A stretch of DNA of 64,000 bases from Hymenobacter cheonanensis (GTDB lineage Bacteria; Bacteroidota; Bacteroidia; Cytophagales; Hymenobacteraceae). Under the pieces are notes generated by a model that saw only the letters and a program-made list of their open reading frames with translations, made no database searches and was not told the origin of the DNA. The position numbers and the translations under genes are program-made. The DNA is taken from contig NZ_JAUQSW010000001.1 of NCBI RefSeq assembly GCF_030581075.1, positions 682,001 to 746,000 on the forward strand. The letters are read 5' to 3'. Shown here one piece after another: positions 9,401-17,444 of this stretch (positions are counted from its first letter, which is position 1; each line of letters begins with the position of its first letter).

Positions 9401-11560
9401 GTTGAACCGCACGCTCACCGTGCTGCCGGTGCCGTTGCTATAGTCGGTCGTGAGCAGGTCTAGGTCGCCGTCGCCGTCGAGGTCGCCTACCACTGTGCTG
9501 CTAGGGCCGCTGCCCACGGCCACGTCGGAGCCGCCCGTAAACGCGCCGCGCGCCGCCCCGGCCGCCGCCGTAAACTGCCACACGCGCGGCGTGGCCAAGT
9601 TGCCGCCCGCCGTTGCAACTGCCGCCGTCGTTAGGGTAGCCTGCACCGTTTCGCCCGGCCGAAACGCATAGGTCGGGGCAAAGCTCACCGTGTTGGCGCT
9701 GGCCGTGGTAGTGCCGCTGCCGGCCGAGCGCAGCCCGCCCCGCTGCGCGCTGAATACCTTCAGCGCCGCCGTGCTGCCGCTGGTGACAGCCTGGCTGAAG
9801 GTGGCCGACACGGGGCCGGCCGCCGAAGCCGCGCGGGCACCATTCGCCGGGCTGACGCTCGTGATGACCAATGAGCCCGATACACTGAACAACATACCGT
9901 TGCTAGGGCCGCCGGGAGTGGTTACGGTTACGTTGCCCGTTGTGGCTCCACCAGGCACTACCACGCCGGTTATCTGCGTGCCGGCCGCGTTCACGGTGAA
10001 GCCCGTCGTGACAATATTGCCACTGCTGCCGGCAAAAGTGATAGCCGTGGCGCCTGTCAGGTTGCTGCCGTTAATGGTCAAGGCGCTGCCAACCGCGCCG
10101 CTAGCCGGGCTCAGGCTGGTGAGTATCGGGGCTGCACTTTGATTGAGGCGCACGCTCACGCTGTTGCCCGTTTGATTGGCCGTGAGAAAATCCAGGTCAC
10201 CATCCTGGTCTACGTCGGCCGCCACCACCACAATGGGGTTGACGCCCACGCTCACATTGGTAGTGCCTGAAAAGCTGCCGCTGCCGTTATTAAGCCGCAC
10301 GCTCACGGTACTCGTGCTATTATTGACGCCCAACAAATCCAGGTCGCCGTCGCCATCAATATCGGCTGCGGTTACCCCGCAGGTGTAGCCCCCAGCGCTG
10401 GCCGCGACCGAGGTAGCCGCGCCAAACGTGCCATTACCAGCGTTGAGCAATACACTTAGATTGTTCCCATTGTGATTGGCGCTGACCAGGTCTACGGCCC
10501 CGTCGCCATTCAGGTCGGCAGCCGCTACGCACTGCGGAGCCGCGCCTACCGGCAATTCGGTAGTACCCGAAAAATTGCCGTGCCCGTCGTTCAGGCGCAC
10601 ACTCACGGTACTGCTGCCCTCGTTGGCGGTTACAAAATCCAGGTCGCCGTCGCCGTCCACGTCGGCCGGCGTTACCCAGAACGGATTATTACCCACCACT
10701 ACGTTCGCGGTGCCCGCAAAGCCGCCGCTGCCGCTGTTGAGCCGTACACTCACGGTATTGGTGCTGTGGTTAGCCACCAGCATATCCAAGTCGCCATCGC
10801 CGTCGAGGTCGGCGGTGGCCACGGTCCAGGCCCCCGCCCCCGCCCCCACGCTACTAGCCGCTCCAAACGTCCCGTTGCCGGTGCCCAAGCACACGCTGGC
10901 CGTACCGCTGACGTTGTTGGCCGTGAGCAGGTCCAGGTTACCGTCGCCGTTCACATCGGCCGCCACCACGCCGAAGGGAAAGCTACCCACCGGCACGTTG
11001 AGGCTGCCCCCAAAGGTGCCGCTGCCGCTGTTGAGGCGCACGCTCACGGTACTGCTGTAGGCATTGGCCGCCAGGAGGTCGGGATAGCCGTCGTTGTTCA
11101 CGTCGGCCGCAGCCACGCTGAAGGGCGTAGTGCCCACGGCCGGGTCCGACCCACTGCTAAACGTGCCCGGCCCGGCCCCGGCCGCCGTCGTAAACTGCCA
11201 CACCCGCGGCGTGGCCAGGCTACCGCCTGCTGCTGCCGTAGCCGCCGTGGTCACGGTGGCCTGCACCGTTTCGCCCGGCCGAAACGCATAGGTCGACGCG
11301 AAGCTGACCGTGCTGCCGCTGGCCGTGGTAGTGCCACTGCTCACCGAGCGCAGGCCACCGCGCTGGGCACTGAAGACCTTAAGGGCTGAGGCCGAGCCGG
11401 CATTTAGCGCCCGGTCGAAGGTAACCGCAACGTTGCTGCTGCGGGCGGCAGCTACCGCGTTAGCAGCCGGCACCTGCGACGTAATGACGGGCGCCTGGGC
11501 CATTGCCACCGGCCCAGTGCTTAGCAGCGCTAAAGCAAGCAGCGTAGAAAGTTTGCTCAT
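6494..11560 (-). CDS. Giant T9SS-exported protein with two seven-unit FG-GAP/VCBS blocks
   Basis: 1688 residues with a signal peptide. Order: Ig-like domain of the SbsA type (about 25-130), seven FG-GAP/VCBS units (about 135-470), an IPT/TIG domain (about 475-557), a second, nearly identical Ig-like domain (about 560-667), seven more units (about 670-1010), a beta-rich middle region, and a Por-type T9SS sorting tail starting at LYPNPAAAE. Each unit carries an Asp-rich Ca2+-loop such as DVDGDGDLD. The protein should be exported by Sec and T9SS to the surface or medium; adhesion or glycan binding is the usual guess, not shown here. The last unit of each block lacks its final strand (G.GTFSG), which instead precedes unit 1, as in closed beta-propellers. 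Confidence 0.9.
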   Translation of the reverse strand: MSKLSTLLALALLSTGPVAMAQAPVITSQVPAANAVAAARSSNVAVTFDRALNAGSASALKVFSAQRGGLRSVSSGTTTASGSTVSFASTYAFRPGETVQATVTTAATAAAGGSLATPRVWQFTTAAGAGPGTFSSGSDPAVGTTPFSVAAADVNNDGYPDLLAANAYSSTVSVRLNSGSGTFGGSLNVPVGSFPFGVVAADVNGDGNLDLLTANNVSGTASVCLGTGNGTFGAASSVGAGAGAWTVATADLDGDGDLDMLVANHSTNTVSVRLNSGSGGFAGTANVVVGNNPFWVTPADVDGDGDLDFVTANEGSSTVSVRLNDGHGNFSGTTELPVGAAPQCVAAADLNGDGAVDLVSANHNGNNLSVLLNAGNGTFGAATSVAASAGGYTCGVTAADIDGDGDLDLLGVNNSTSTVSVRLNNGSGSFSGTTNVSVGVNPIVVVAADVDQDGDLDFLTANQTGNSVSVRLNQSAAPILTSLSPASGAVGSALTINGSNLTGATAITFAGSSGNIVTTGFTVNAAGTQITGVVVPGGATTGNVTVTTPGGPSNGMLFSVSGSLVITSVSPANGARAASAAGPVSATFSQAVTSGSTAALKVFSAQRGGLRSAGSGTTTASANTVSFAPTYAFRPGETVQATLTTAAVATAGGNLATPRVWQFTAAAGAARGAFTGGSDVAVGSGPSSTVVGDLDGDGDLDLLTTDYSNGTGSTVSVRFNTGNGTFSGGASYAVGAGPFGAALGDVDGDGDLDLLTTSYNTNTVSVRLNTGSGTFSGGSDLVVGANPYSVAVGDVDGDGDLDLLSAHPISNTVSVRFNNGSGGFSGSATVSMNGSPTSIVVGDVDGDGDLDLLTANTTSSSVNIRLNDGSGSFSGGSDLALGALPFRLVLGDVDGDGDLDLLTANTNASTVSVRLNTGSGTFSGGSDVAVSGGPTNIALGDVDGDGDLDLLAANQTISTVSVRLNTGSGSFTAGADPGVSANSYGVALGDVDGDGDLDLIATCYSANSISIRFNQPASLPSLTISTGTLANPTLIPPGTYNSITIIGNGVAQLTGSTTVNSAVTVSGTLLTNCQPLTGAASFTVAAGATLGICDPAGLSSAAGTGAVQTTGPRSFSAAASYLYNGTAAQATGNALPGQVLNLTISSPQTVTLTQPVQVKQVLTLAGAGNLDLNGQALTLLSDASGTALVVNSGTGVVQGRTGTMQRYIDASGNLSISGYRHYSAPVTGSTVGDLATGTFTPTLNTQYNTSTTPTAVTPFPTVFGYDETRLASSPATTLSAFDRGWYSPASLSDALAVGRGYTVELGNNELVDFTGTFTTGPQTLGGLTRGTDADAGWHLVGNPYPAPLDWGTVAESQLTGVLPAIYLYQSTGPYVGRYRSLVNGIGAGTGLIPAGQGFFVRASTAGATGSVALTNANRAITFAGQPALQRTAADLRPRLRLSLGAGSLPASPASALDETFVYLEVGATAAFDGAFDACKLANPSGYYLASASTDAPAQPLSINGRAPLGPAEEVVPLWLSVPTGGTYTLTATELANFTTSAGAATPYLRDALTGTLTNLSQQASYSFAVAAGAPAAGRFALLLRPAGPLATAPALAGALVSLYPNPAAAETTLSATGLPGLATTLDAVLLDAVGRQVGHYTLPVRQGAASQPLPTAGLASGIYLLRVSVRDARAQPLAQLPTQRLTIR

Positions 11561-12112
11561 AAGTGGGCAGGGTTTGGCAGTGAAAAAATCAACGGGTGAA
11601 TCGTAGTGGTTATCAGCAAGTCCCTTAGCCTTCGGCCGCCACTAGCGGGTAGCCTAGCAGTGTGGCCGGAGTATGCAGGCCGGTATTCCGGATTGGGGCT
11701 AGTGCCAGCGCTGGCAAGGCTAGCGGGCCGGCAACCACTGGCTTGTAGTCGCCCAAAGCGGGTTTTGCTGAAGGCACGGCACGCCGACCGGCACTACTAG
11801 ATGCTGCGGGCAAAGCCCCCCCCTGGCATAGCGCAGGCAGCAATGCTAGCGGCCCGATGGGCCCAGGGTTGTAGGTAAGTTTGTGCATAGCAAGCGCGGA
11901 TAGGGAATAGACTACGCAGCTGATTTCTTAAGCAGCGCTGCCTTGCTAGCCCGCCCCACCCTCCTGGTGAATTGCCAGAGTGAGGCGGCCTAGCGACTGC
12001 GTAAAATTCAGCAGCTGCTCTACCAGGACGCAATACTTAAAAATCAGTAATTTATACTCCCGCTACCCGCCGCCGGGCGGGGTCACCATTCCAAACGCAG
12101 AGGTGATTATCA
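11561..12112. other. Intergenic region without a supported gene
   Basis: About 550 bases upstream of the giant T9SS gene. It contains overlapping weak frames (for example an 87-codon minus-strand one at 11625-11888, Pro/Ala-rich, no recognisable domain) that I do not accept. It is rich in GCTAGC and CTAGC sites and probably holds the promoter of the 1688-residue protein. Confidence 0.4.
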
Positions 12113-12148
12113 ACAAAAAAAAGACTGCCCATTGGGGCAGTCTTTTTT
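12113..12148 (-). terminator. Intrinsic terminator
   Basis: An AAAAAAGACTGCCC / GGGGCAGTCTTTTTT hairpin with a run of T on either strand. It lies about 100 bases beyond the stop of the minus-strand gene at 12245. Confidence 0.85.
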
Positions 12149-12244
12149 CGATATCTTACTGACTATGAATGATTAATTAGTCTGCGGCAGTTGCATAGAG
12201 CCTACGTTATGACCTCCTATCGGGCTACCGGCAAGCTCACCGTC

Positions 12245-13006
12245 TTACTGGAATGGCTGCGCTTCGGGGCCGAAAGCATTGCCGGCCGCTGCGCGGCCAA
12301 TGCCGCCCTCCGAGCCGTCGCCGCCTTCGAGGGGGCCGGGCCCGCTGCTTTGGGCTACGTAGGTGCTATCGGTGCGGCGGGCCTCATCGTAGCGCTGGGC
12401 CAGGCCCGGAATTTCGTCGCGCAGGTTGTCAACGCGGGCATCGAGGCGGTGCAGCACCGCCCGTAAGCCTTTGATTACCTGGCGAGCCGTGTCGCCGAGG
12501 GCGGCGCCGTGCTTCACGTTGCTATTGTTGAGGCTGGCCAGGGGCGTGTAGCGGGCAATGGCATCGTCGAGGGCTTGCAGGTGGTCGGCGCTGACGCCTT
12601 CGTTGGCGAGCAGCGCGGCGGCGCTGGCGCCCGCCCCGGCAATGGTATTGAGGGCATTCAGCAGCTCTTCGCCGTGCAGCGGATTGAGGCTGCTAGGGGT
12701 GTAGCCGGCCGCCGTGGCCAGGGCCGGGTTAGGCACGCTGAGCTGCAGCACGCGCAGGCCGCGCACAATGCGGCCGGCGGCTGCCTCGGCGGCGTGCTCG
12801 GCCTCGTCGCGGGCGTTGGGCTCGCCCTGGCCGGCCTGGCCGCCGGTGCGGCTGGCCACCTCATCTACGGCTTGCAAAAAATTATTGAGCTGCTCAAAAT
12901 CGGCCACCATAGCGGGGCTGCGCTGCTCCCACTGGGGGCGCTGGTCGGTAAGCTCGCGGTAGGCGAGGCGGGCCATTTTGGCGTATTCTACTTCGTGGCT
13001 GGTCAT
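12245..13006 (-). CDS. Hypothetical helical protein (253 aa)
   Basis: A soluble, Ala- and Glu-rich protein with long predicted helices, no signal peptide and no membrane segment. Residues about 130-215 contain heptad-like stretches (LQALDDAIARY, IKGLRAVLHRLDARVDNLRDEI), and the last 40 residues are Gly-rich and probably disordered. I do not recognise a family. It has its own terminator downstream and lies between pgk and the giant T9SS gene on the same strand; the terminator at 13081 separates it from pgk, so it is probably transcribed alone. High-GC codon use supports coding. Confidence 0.7.
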   Translation of the reverse strand: MTSHEVEYAKMARLAYRELTDQRPQWEQRSPAMVADFEQLNNFLQAVDEVASRTGGQAGQGEPNARDEAEHAAEAAAGRIVRGLRVLQLSVPNPALATAAGYTPSSLNPLHGEELLNALNTIAGAGASAAALLANEGVSADHLQALDDAIARYTPLASLNNSNVKHGAALGDTARQVIKGLRAVLHRLDARVDNLRDEIPGLAQRYDEARRTDSTYVAQSSGPGPLEGGDGSEGGIGRAAAGNAFGPEAQPFQ

Positions 13007-13080
13007 TGGGAAAAGGAAAAGAAACTGGCGGATAAGTACTGGCTATACTGCCGAAAGCACCCGGCCGTTGCCCTAGCACA

Positions 13081-13113
13081 AAAAAACCTGACCGGCTAGC
13101 GGTCAGGTTTTTT
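13081..13113 (-). terminator. Intrinsic terminator after pgk
   Basis: Hairpin AAAAAACCTGACCG / CGGTCAGGTTTTTT with a GCTAG-containing loop, just beyond the pgk stop on the minus strand. Confidence 0.85.
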
Positions 13114-13149
13114 GTCTTTAGGCTTGGGGGCCAGTAGGTGGGCCGGGCC

Positions 13150-14340
13150 CTAGCCCAGCGCCGCCACGCCGGGCAGCTCCTTGCCTTCCATAAATTCCAG
13201 CAGCGCGCCGCCGCCGGTGCTGATGTAGCTCACGCGGTCGCCGTAGCCGAGCTGCTGCACGGCCGCCGCCGAGTCGCCGCCCCCGATGAGCGAGTAGGCG
13301 CCCGCCTCGGTAGCCTCGGCAATGGCGCGGGCCACGTACTCGGTGCCGAGCGAGAAGTTGCTCATCTCAAACACGCCCATCGGGCCGTTCCAGAGAATGG
13401 TTTTCGAATCCTGGATGATGCCGGCAAACTGCTCGCGGGCATCGGGGCCCAGGTCGAGGCCCATCCAGCCCACCGGAATGCTGTGGTTGGGCGCCACGTC
13501 CACATTGGCGTCGTTGGCAAACTTATCAGCAATGAGGCTGTCGCCGGGCAAAATCAGGTTCACGCCTTTTTCCTTGGCCTTGGCGATGAGGCTCTTGGCT
13601 AGGTCCACCTTGTCGGCCTCAAGCAGCGAGCTGCCCACCGTGCCGCCCTCGGCCACGGCAAAAGTGTAGGCCATGCCGCCCCCGATGAGCAGGTTGTCTA
13701 CCTTATCCAGCAACTGCTCGATGATGAGGATTTTATCAGAAATCTTGGCCCCGCCCATGATGGCCGTGAACGGCCGGATGGGGTTGTCGAGCACCTTTTG
13801 GGCGTTGTCCAATTCGCCTTGCAGCAGCAGGCCGCCCACGCGGTCCTGGGGCGCAAAGTAGTGGGCCATCACGGCCGTGGAGGCGTGGCGGCGGTGCGCG
13901 GCGCCAAAAGCGTCGTTCACGTACACATCGCCGAGGCTAGCCAGGCGCTTGGCAAATTCTTCATCGCCAGCTTCTTCCTCAGGGTGAAAGCGCACGTTAT
14001 CGAGCAGCAGCACCTGGCCGGGCTGAAGGGCCTGCGCGGCGGCCAGGGCCTCGTTGCTCAGCACATCGCCGCCCCAGAGTACGTCGCGGCCGTACTCCTG
14101 CTGCAAGCGCTGGCGCAGGCTTTCAAGCGAGTATTTCTTTTCGTAGCCGCCCTTGGGCCGGCCCAGGTGCGAAAGCAGTACCACCGAGCCGCCATCGCTG
14201 AGAATCTTCTGAATAGTGGGCGTGGCCGCCCGGATGCGGGTGTCGTCGGTGATGTGCAGGTCCTTGTCGAGCGGCACGTTGAAATCGACGCGCGTCACGG
14301 CGCGGCGGCCGGCGAAGTTGTAGTTGGCGAGGGTGTTCAC
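13150..14340 (-). CDS. pgk: Phosphoglycerate kinase
   Basis: 396 residues, full family length. The substrate-binding N-terminal motif RVDFNVPLD, the LSHLGRPKG loop, LLDNVRFHPEEE, and the nucleotide-side motifs LIGGGMAYTF, NGPMGVFE and GGGDSAAAV are all present in the expected order. It transfers phosphate from 1,3-bisphosphoglycerate to ADP in glycolysis, in the cytoplasm. The start codon is GTG at 14340 (no better ATG nearby). It is divergently arranged with the D-Ala-D-Ala ligase gene, with a 165-base palindrome filling most of the shared upstream region. A terminator follows at 13081. Confidence 0.97.
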   Translation of the reverse strand: MNTLANYNFAGRRAVTRVDFNVPLDKDLHITDDTRIRAATPTIQKILSDGGSVVLLSHLGRPKGGYEKKYSLESLRQRLQQEYGRDVLWGGDVLSNEALAAAQALQPGQVLLLDNVRFHPEEEAGDEEFAKRLASLGDVYVNDAFGAAHRRHASTAVMAHYFAPQDRVGGLLLQGELDNAQKVLDNPIRPFTAIMGGAKISDKILIIEQLLDKVDNLLIGGGMAYTFAVAEGGTVGSSLLEADKVDLAKSLIAKAKEKGVNLILPGDSLIADKFANDANVDVAPNHSIPVGWMGLDLGPDAREQFAGIIQDSKTILWNGPMGVFEMSNFSLGTEYVARAIAEATEAGAYSLIGGGDSAAAVQQLGYGDRVSYISTGGGALLEFMEGKELPGVAALG

Positions 14341-14371
14341 GAGTGGTGAAATGAGTGAATGGTGAGAAAAA

Positions 14372-14536
14372 CGTTTGTCATTGCGAGCGCAACGAAGTGG
14401 AGCGCGGCAATCTTTCCTTTGCGGACAAACGGCCAGTACCAGCTACTACGCGCTTTGCGGCCCACAAGGTAGCTGGGTCGCAAATGCAAAGGAAAGATTG
14501 CCGCGCTCCACTTCGTTGCGCTCGCAATGACAAACG
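14372..14536. repeat. Long intergenic palindrome, 51-bp perfect arms
   Basis: Arms 14372-14422 and 14486-14536 are perfect reverse complements, starting CGTTTGTCATTGCGAGCG. It is the longest member of the window's palindrome family, sited between the divergent pgk and D-Ala-D-Ala ligase genes. Confidence 0.9.
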
Positions 14537-14563
14537 CGCTTAGCACCTCGTTGGCACTCACCG

Positions 14564-14571
14564 TACCTTTG
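14564..14571 (+). promoter_or_regulatory. Bacteroidota -7 promoter element TACCTTTG
   Basis: TACCTTTG fits the Bacteroidota -7 consensus TAnnTTTG. Only eight bases separate it from ATG 14580, so the transcript would be leaderless or nearly so. I see no clear -33 TTTG at the usual spacing. Confidence 0.55.
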
Positions 14572-14579
14572 CACCTAGT

Positions 14580-17324
14580 ATGATGAGAATCGGCATTTTC
14601 TTTGGTGGCACCTCGCGCGAGCGCGAGATTTCCTTCGCCGGCGGGCGCACCGTTTTTGATAATCTGGATAAGGGCCTGTTTCAGCCCGTCCCCATTTTTG
14701 TGGACAGCCAGGGGCACTTCATTCTGCTCGACTGGCAGTACCTCTACAAGGGCACCATCCGCGATTTTTACCCGCCCGTGGCCGCCCTGTCCGACACGCG
14801 CCACCCCTGGCAGGTCTACATCGAAAGCCTGGGCGAGCTGAGCCCCGCGGCCCTCACGGAGCTTATCAGCCACGTCGGCCGCCAGGTGGAGGCTAGCGAG
14901 CTGCCCCAGTTCATGGATTTTGCCTTCCTGGCCCTGCACGGCCCGGGCGGCGAGGACGGCGCCATTCAGGGCCTGCTGGAGTGGGTAGGCATTCCGTACT
15001 CGGGCTCGGGGATATTGCCTTCGGCCATCGGCATTGATAAAATCGCGCAGAAGAAGTTAATGCAGGCAGCGGGGCTGCCGACGCCGAAGTTTCGGGTGTT
15101 GTCAGAGAAGGAGGCTAGTGAATCCCATACGCTGATGACGCTCAGACACTCACTTGGCTTGCCATTAGTAGTAAAGGCACCGCGCCAGGGTAGCAGTATC
15201 GGGGTTAGTATTGTGCGGAACGACGACAAAGCCGAGTTTCATAAAGCGGTTGACCGGGCCTTGTTCCGCCGCACGCTATTGCAAGCTGATTGGAATGAAC
15301 TGGATGAGGCTGCCCGACTAACTTGGGTACGTCAACTAGCTGATATTCGAGAGGGCATCGGGCTACCAGTGAAGGCCAACGCGCTGATGTGGAACCAGAA
15401 CAGCGGCAATGCGATGCCGGAGTTGCTTGAGCATCCAGAGGCGCTTTACGATTTTATCAACCGCCATTTCGCCCAACCAAATAGCTTTATTGGAGATAAC
15501 GCCATAGAGCTACAAAGCCTGACCGGCGAATCGCAGGTTCTAGTCGAGCAATTTGTGGCCGGCCGCGAGTTCAGTTGTATCGTGGTGGAAGACGCCAACG
15601 GCCAGCCGCTAGCCCTCCCGCCCACCGAGATTGTCAAAGGCACCGAAGTCTTCGACTACCGCGCCAAGTACCTGCCGGGGCTGGCCCGCAAGGTGACGCC
15701 CATCGACCTGCCTGAGGCCGATATTGAGCGCATCCGGCAGGAGGCGCAGAAGATGTTCGCCACCTTCGGCTTCGAGGTGTACGCCCGGCTGGATGGCTTC
15801 ATTCAGGAAGATGGCACTATCTTCCTCAACGACCCAAACACTACGAGCGGCATGCTGCCAGCGTCGTTCTTCTTCCACCAGGCGGCCGAGATTGGGCTGA
15901 ATCCCAGCCAGTTCCTGACATACATCATTCGCACGTCGCTGAATGCGCGGCGGCGCGGTGGGATGAAGCCGGTACAGCTCGGAGCGGCCCTAGCGAAGTT
16001 GGACGCTGACATTCAGTCGCGCCAGCAGGTGGCCGACGACCGCATCCGGGTGGCCGTGATTATGGGTGGCTACTCCTCGGAGCGGCACATTTCGGTGGAG
16101 AGCGGGCGCAATATTTATGAGAAGCTGTCGTCGAGCGTGAAGTACCGGCCGGTGCCGGTTTTCCTGGCCGGCAACAGCGAAGAGTTTCGCCTCTACGAGC
16201 TGCCCATCAACGTGATGCTCAAAGACAACGCCGACGATATTCGCGAGAAAATCGAGCACGCCGAGGCGGGCGAGGCTAGCCACCCGGTGCTGGCGCGCAT
16301 CCGGCAGGAGGCGAGCGGCATCACGGGTACCTACGCCGGGCAGCCGGTGGCCGCGCCGCGCCGTATTTCGTTTGCGGAGCTGGCCGAAAAGGTCGATGAG
16401 GTGTTTATTGCCCTGCACGGCCGGCCCGGCGAGGATGGCGCCTTGCAGCAGGAGCTGGAGAAATTTGGCCTGCCCTACAACGGCTCGGGCGCGGCCAGCT
16501 CGGCCGTGACCATCAATAAGTTTGAAACCAACCGCCGCCTGCGCGAGGCCGGCCTGCGCGTGGCCGACCACCGCCTGGCCCAGCGCCTGGAGTGGGCCGC
16601 CGACCCGGAGGCCTTTTACCGCAGCCTCGAAAGCCAGTTTGGCTACCCATTCATTGCCAAGCCGGCCGATGACGGCTGTTCGTCGGCGGTGAAAAAGATT
16701 AAGAACCGCGCCGAGCTGGCTGCCTTCAGCGAGCAGATTTTCCGGCGCGAGGAGCCGCTGCTCGTGGGCCCGGCCGAGGTGCTGCACCTGGGCTTCAAGG
16801 AGGAGTTTCCGCAGAAAGATGCCTTTCTGGTGGAAACGCTCATCGGCCCCAATGGCGCGGCGAAGTTCTTGGAAATCACGGGCGGGCTGCTGACTTCATA
16901 TGATGCGCAAGGCCAGCTGCAAATCGAGGTTTTCGAGGCTAGCGAGGCCCTGGCCACGGGCGAGGTGCTGAGTTTAGAGGAGAAATTTCTGGCCGGCGAA
17001 GGGCAGAACATTACCCCGGCTCGCTACGCCCAGGACCCGGCCGAGCGCCAGCGCATCTCGGAGGAGGTAAAGCGGGTACTGCGCCAGGTGGCCGAGATTT
17101 TGCACATTGAGGGCTACGCCCGCATCGACGCCTTTGTACGCGTGCGGCCGGCGGGCGCCATTGAGGTGCTTATTATTGAAGTTAATTCCTTGCCCGGCAT
17201 GACGCCCGCGACCTGCATTTTCCACCAAACGGCGCTGGCGGGCTACACGCCCTACCAGTTTATCGACCGGATTCTGGATTTTGGCAAGGCGCGGGCCGAG
17301 CGGGCAACAGCTACCAGCAATTAA
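14580..17324 (+). CDS. Tandem D-alanine--D-alanine ligase (two ATP-grasp ligase units)
   Basis: 914 residues, more than twice the usual Ddl length (about 300-370). Two Ddl-like units follow one another. Unit 1 (about 1-465) has GGTSRERE, ALHGPGGEDG, GSGILPSAIGIDK and ends with a metal loop FLNDPNTTSGM. Unit 2 (about 475-900) has MGGYSSERHIS, ALHGRPGEDG, GSGAASSAVTINK and IIEVNSLPGMTP. In Ddl the metal loop has Glu-x-Asn: unit 2 keeps this (EVN), unit 1 has DPN. Unit 1 also carries a roughly 70-residue insertion near 220-290. Family enzymes join two D-Ala for peptidoglycan. Either half could be catalytic; unit 2 is the more canonical. A PASTA-domain gene follows. Confidence 0.88.
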   Translation: MMRIGIFFGGTSREREISFAGGRTVFDNLDKGLFQPVPIFVDSQGHFILLDWQYLYKGTIRDFYPPVAALSDTRHPWQVYIESLGELSPAALTELISHVGRQVEASELPQFMDFAFLALHGPGGEDGAIQGLLEWVGIPYSGSGILPSAIGIDKIAQKKLMQAAGLPTPKFRVLSEKEASESHTLMTLRHSLGLPLVVKAPRQGSSIGVSIVRNDDKAEFHKAVDRALFRRTLLQADWNELDEAARLTWVRQLADIREGIGLPVKANALMWNQNSGNAMPELLEHPEALYDFINRHFAQPNSFIGDNAIELQSLTGESQVLVEQFVAGREFSCIVVEDANGQPLALPPTEIVKGTEVFDYRAKYLPGLARKVTPIDLPEADIERIRQEAQKMFATFGFEVYARLDGFIQEDGTIFLNDPNTTSGMLPASFFFHQAAEIGLNPSQFLTYIIRTSLNARRRGGMKPVQLGAALAKLDADIQSRQQVADDRIRVAVIMGGYSSERHISVESGRNIYEKLSSSVKYRPVPVFLAGNSEEFRLYELPINVMLKDNADDIREKIEHAEAGEASHPVLARIRQEASGITGTYAGQPVAAPRRISFAELAEKVDEVFIALHGRPGEDGALQQELEKFGLPYNGSGAASSAVTINKFETNRRLREAGLRVADHRLAQRLEWAADPEAFYRSLESQFGYPFIAKPADDGCSSAVKKIKNRAELAAFSEQIFRREEPLLVGPAEVLHLGFKEEFPQKDAFLVETLIGPNGAAKFLEITGGLLTSYDAQGQLQIEVFEASEALATGEVLSLEEKFLAGEGQNITPARYAQDPAERQRISEEVKRVLRQVAEILHIEGYARIDAFVRVRPAGAIEVLIIEVNSLPGMTPATCIFHQTALAGYTPYQFIDRILDFGKARAERATATSN

Positions 17325-17334
17325 TTAATTGAAT

Positions 17335-17416
17335 GTCCTGCTGAGCTTGCCGAAGCATCTTTACCGAGTGGCTCCCTAGCGGTGCGGTAGAGATGCTTCG
17401 GCAAGCTCAGCAGGAC
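17335..17416. repeat. Long intergenic palindrome, 26-bp arms
   Basis: Arms 17335-17360 and 17391-17416 are perfect complements (GTCCTGCTGAGCTTGCCGAA...), with a 30-base loop. It lies between the ligase stop and the PASTA gene and could also end transcription. Confidence 0.9.
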
Positions 17417-17444
17417 GGACGTTCACTGCAACGTTTACCCTCTT

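Noticed and set aside
10040..11100. Regularly spaced repeats that might suggest a CRISPR array
   Set aside because: Spacing of about 180 bases, open reading frame throughout, and protein-level periodicity show coding repeats, not CRISPR.
8640..11390. Several long plus-strand frames opposite the giant T9SS gene
   Set aside because: Mirror images of the DGDGDLD repeat (giving SRSPSPST runs); shadows of repetitive high-GC coding DNA.
11625..11888. 87-codon minus-strand frame upstream of the giant T9SS gene
   Set aside because: Low-complexity Pro/Ala/Leu translation with no signal peptide or motif; other frames overlap with equal length.
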